From Vibrio lentus (GTDB taxonomy: Bacteria; Pseudomonadota; Gammaproteobacteria; Enterobacterales; Vibrionaceae): a stretch of 64,000 nucleotides of DNA. Where the stretch lies: positions 124,001 to 188,000 of the forward strand of contig NZ_JAUFQE010000001.1 of the NCBI RefSeq assembly GCF_030409755.1, read 5' to 3'. A program made the position numbers and the translations under genes. Below, piece by piece: positions 62,238 to 64,000 of this stretch. Numbering within the stretch: position 1 is the first letter of the stretch; every line of letters begins with the position of its first letter. The notes below the pieces were generated by a model. That model was given only the letters and a program-made list of their open reading frames with translations. It was not told the origin of the DNA and did no database searches.

Positions 62238-64000
62238 TTAACTCGAGCTAAGCAATAAGCCCAATTCTACAATGGCGACAATGCCGAGCAACAAAGCCAA
62301 CACCTTCCAAAACTGGATTGGGTTTCGGTTTATCAAAGGTTGCTTGGCTTTGCTTTTGACCAAGCTTTTGTTTGGCGTATAAAGGTCAGCGACAAAATCC
62401 CCTAACACTTGGTGGCGTTCGCTTGGTGATTCCGCGCAGGCTTTTTGTAACACCAAATCCACCCAGTTTGGTAAGTCAGTTCGTTTCTGAGTGATGGGTT
62501 GGTATTCCCACTGATGATGACGAGATTGCTTAAGCGATTGTGCGGTCATTTCAGAGTAGGGCAATTCACCGGTTAGCATCTCATAGCCGATCACAGCGAT
62601 AGAGAACAGATCAGAGCTTGTGGTCGCCGTGTTATGTTTGATGGTCTCTGGCGCAATGTAATTGACCGCGCCTAATGGAGTGTCGTCTTTGTCTGCGAGC
62701 TCTCCTTCTTCAAGTCCTCTCACTAATACAGCGCCGAGGTCGATGATTTTTATCTCACCATCACGTTGAAGCATGATGTTCTCGGGCTTTAAATCTCGGT
62801 GCACCATGTCGGCACGTTGTAATACGCGAATGCCTTGCGTGATCTTTTCTAATATTTCGCGCACTTCATTGAGTGACGGTTTTGGATTGTCGTACATCCA
62901 TTGTCTTAGCGTGATGCCTTCAACCCACTCGCAGATTTGATATAAAAATTGCGAATGTTCTGGCGTCGGGTAAACCTTCATTACCTTCTTATTGTTCAGC
63001 AAGATGCCCGCCCATTGTTCATTAAAGAAAGCTCGGAGTTGCGACGGGCTATCGTGATATTGAACGGAAGGGACTTTTAGCACGAACTCGGTTTGTGTCT
63101 CTTTTTGCATCACACGATACACATGGCTTCTTGAACCCGCATACAACACCTCAAGCACCATAAAGTTGTCGATGCTTTGGCCAAGTTTTAGCGCTGGTGG
63201 AATCGCGCGTTTAGCCAGTTTTTCATGGAACTCAATCAGCGACGGCTTAGGTAGGTGGCTCACTTGCACAATCAAGCAGCTCACGTTGTCTGAACTGTTG
63301 TGGCTTAAAGCGGTGTTACAGATCGTTTGTGCGGCGTATTCGAAATCCACTTCAGGTCTATCGATGTGTTCTTTGAAAGTATTGGGAGCAACAAATTCAT
63401 GCACGCCGTCAGAGGTCAGGATAAAGCAGTCGTCTTTCTTGATAGGCAGGGTTTGATAGTCAACGTTGAGTTGGTTATCCATACCTAAGGCGCGTGTTAG
63501 ATAATGCTTCTGCCCCATAGTTTTACGTGTGTGGTCGCGTGTCAGTTGGCGTAATTCTCCATCTCTTAATAGGTAAACTCGACTGTCACCGACATGGAAT
63601 ATATGCGCAGTGTTCGATTTCAATATCACGCTGCTAAAGGTAGAAACGAGCGCATTATGGTTAACTTGCTGTGCGGGATGAATATTAGAAACAGACGTGT
63701 TGAAGAGCCAAGAGTTGAGCGAGGTTAGGACTTTTTGCGCTGAACGCTGAATGCTCCAGCTATTTGGCGTGGCGTAATAGTCGTCGATAAACTGCATCAC
63801 GCTGGTGTGACTGGCTTTCTGGCCGTGTTCACTGCAACTCGCGCCGTCTGCTATGCAGGCGACACTGCCTTTCAACTCTTGCTCAGCACGAGTCTTCGGG
63901 TGTTTTACAATGATGGCGTCTTGGTTTTCATCACGTATGCCTTTATTCGAATAACCACCAAACTTGAGTGCGAGCTGGTTGCTTGATTCCGGCGTGACGA
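62238..64000 (-). CDS. PP2C phosphatase-Ser/Thr kinase fusion with C-terminal anchor (5' end outside window)
   Basis: The frame is open to base 64000, so the start lies outside; a TTG at 63875 inside it is not a real start because the PP2C motif GIRDENQD is encoded upstream of it. The phosphatase domain shows ACIADGASCSEHG, VGDSRVYLLRDG, LTSDGVHEF and SSDNVSCLIV. The kinase domain (from about residue 275 of the visible part) has VLKVP (lysine), VHRDLKPENIML, IDLGAV (DLG in place of DFG) and APET. A single hydrophobic segment near the C-terminus (FWKVLALLLGIVAIVELGLLL) anchors it with both enzymes cytoplasmic. Target proteins are unknown. Confidence 0.9.
   Translation of the reverse strand, partial: VTPESSNQLALKFGGYSNKGIRDENQDAIIVKHPKTRAEQELKGSVACIADGASCSEHGQKASHTSVMQFIDDYYATPNSWSIQRSAQKVLTSLNSWLFNTSVSNIHPAQQVNHNALVSTFSSVILKSNTAHIFHVGDSRVYLLRDGELRQLTRDHTRKTMGQKHYLTRALGMDNQLNVDYQTLPIKKDDCFILTSDGVHEFVAPNTFKEHIDRPEVDFEYAAQTICNTALSHNSSDNVSCLIVQVSHLPKPSLIEFHEKLAKRAIPPALKLGQSIDNFMVLEVLYAGSRSHVYRVMQKETQTEFVLKVPSVQYHDSPSQLRAFFNEQWAGILLNNKKVMKVYPTPEHSQFLYQICEWVEGITLRQWMYDNPKPSLNEVREILEKITQGIRVLQRADMVHRDLKPENIMLQRDGEIKIIDLGAVLVRGLEEGELADKDDTPLGAVNYIAPETIKHNTATTSSDLFSIAVIGYEMLTGELPYSEMTAQSLKQSRHHQWEYQPITQKRTDLPNWVDLVLQKACAESPSERHQVLGDFVADLYTPNKSLVKSKAKQPLINRNPIQFWKVLALLLGIVAIVELGLLLSSS

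Overview
The window looks like a piece of a marine Vibrio genome (Vibrionaceae, Gammaproteobacteria). The evidence is the gene set: fruBKA with a divergent fruR, torT/torS, yjjI/yjjW, yddG, yccS, helD, kefG-kefB, cti, and a lone HMG-CoA reductase. Genes such as fruBKA, tdh and the HMG-CoA reductase lie on the second chromosome in V. cholerae, so a chromosome II origin is possible, but this is inference. No tRNA, rRNA or CRISPR array was seen.

Region 1 (1-5.8 kb) is accessory and partly AT-rich. It begins with the 3' part of an RHS/YD-repeat gene. Next comes a separate ORF that carries the RHS core motif behind a twin-arginine signal, then an AT-rich gene for a secreted protein of unknown function. 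An IS110-family element of the IS1111 group follows. The DNA downstream of its recombinase folds into two guide-bearing loops: one matches the insertion site and the other matches the element's own ends, so a bridge RNA/seekRNA can be read directly. The element sits inside what looks like the terminal inverted repeat of an IS5/IS903-type element, of which a short transposase fragment survives. The region ends at a 44-codon 3' fragment of tdh (threonine dehydrogenase), which marks the edge of an insertion.

Region 2 (5.9-27.7 kb) is mostly ordinary chromosome. It holds a beta-barrel protein, a DUF819 membrane protein, kefG-kefB, a threonine-aldolase-family enzyme, yccF, an iron alcohol dehydrogenase, yjjG, yddG, a CDF transporter, two LysR regulators, a methyltransferase, the glycyl-radical pair yjjI-yjjW, an HMG-CoA reductase, and several very small genes.

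Region 3 (28-46.8 kb) holds yccS, helD, a VOC protein, mgsA, the divergent TMAO-sensing pair torT/torS, the cis-trans fatty acid isomerase cti, a FAN1-like VRR-NUC nuclease, an OFA-family MFS transporter, yajD, yghU and a DOPA-dioxygenase-like protein.

Region 4 (46.6-56.8 kb) has two divergent operons. One encodes an anchored protein, a sterol-desaturase-family enzyme and a two-component system. The other encodes an ATPase-less ABC membrane protein, an RND adaptor, an RND pump and an AraC regulator with a GyrI-like domain. Both look like envelope or efflux functions.

Region 5 (56.9-64 kb) is the fructose PTS operon fruBKA, with FruR divergent and three Cra/FruR-type palindromes between them. 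It is followed by a PP2C phosphatase-Ser/Thr kinase fusion that runs off the right edge.
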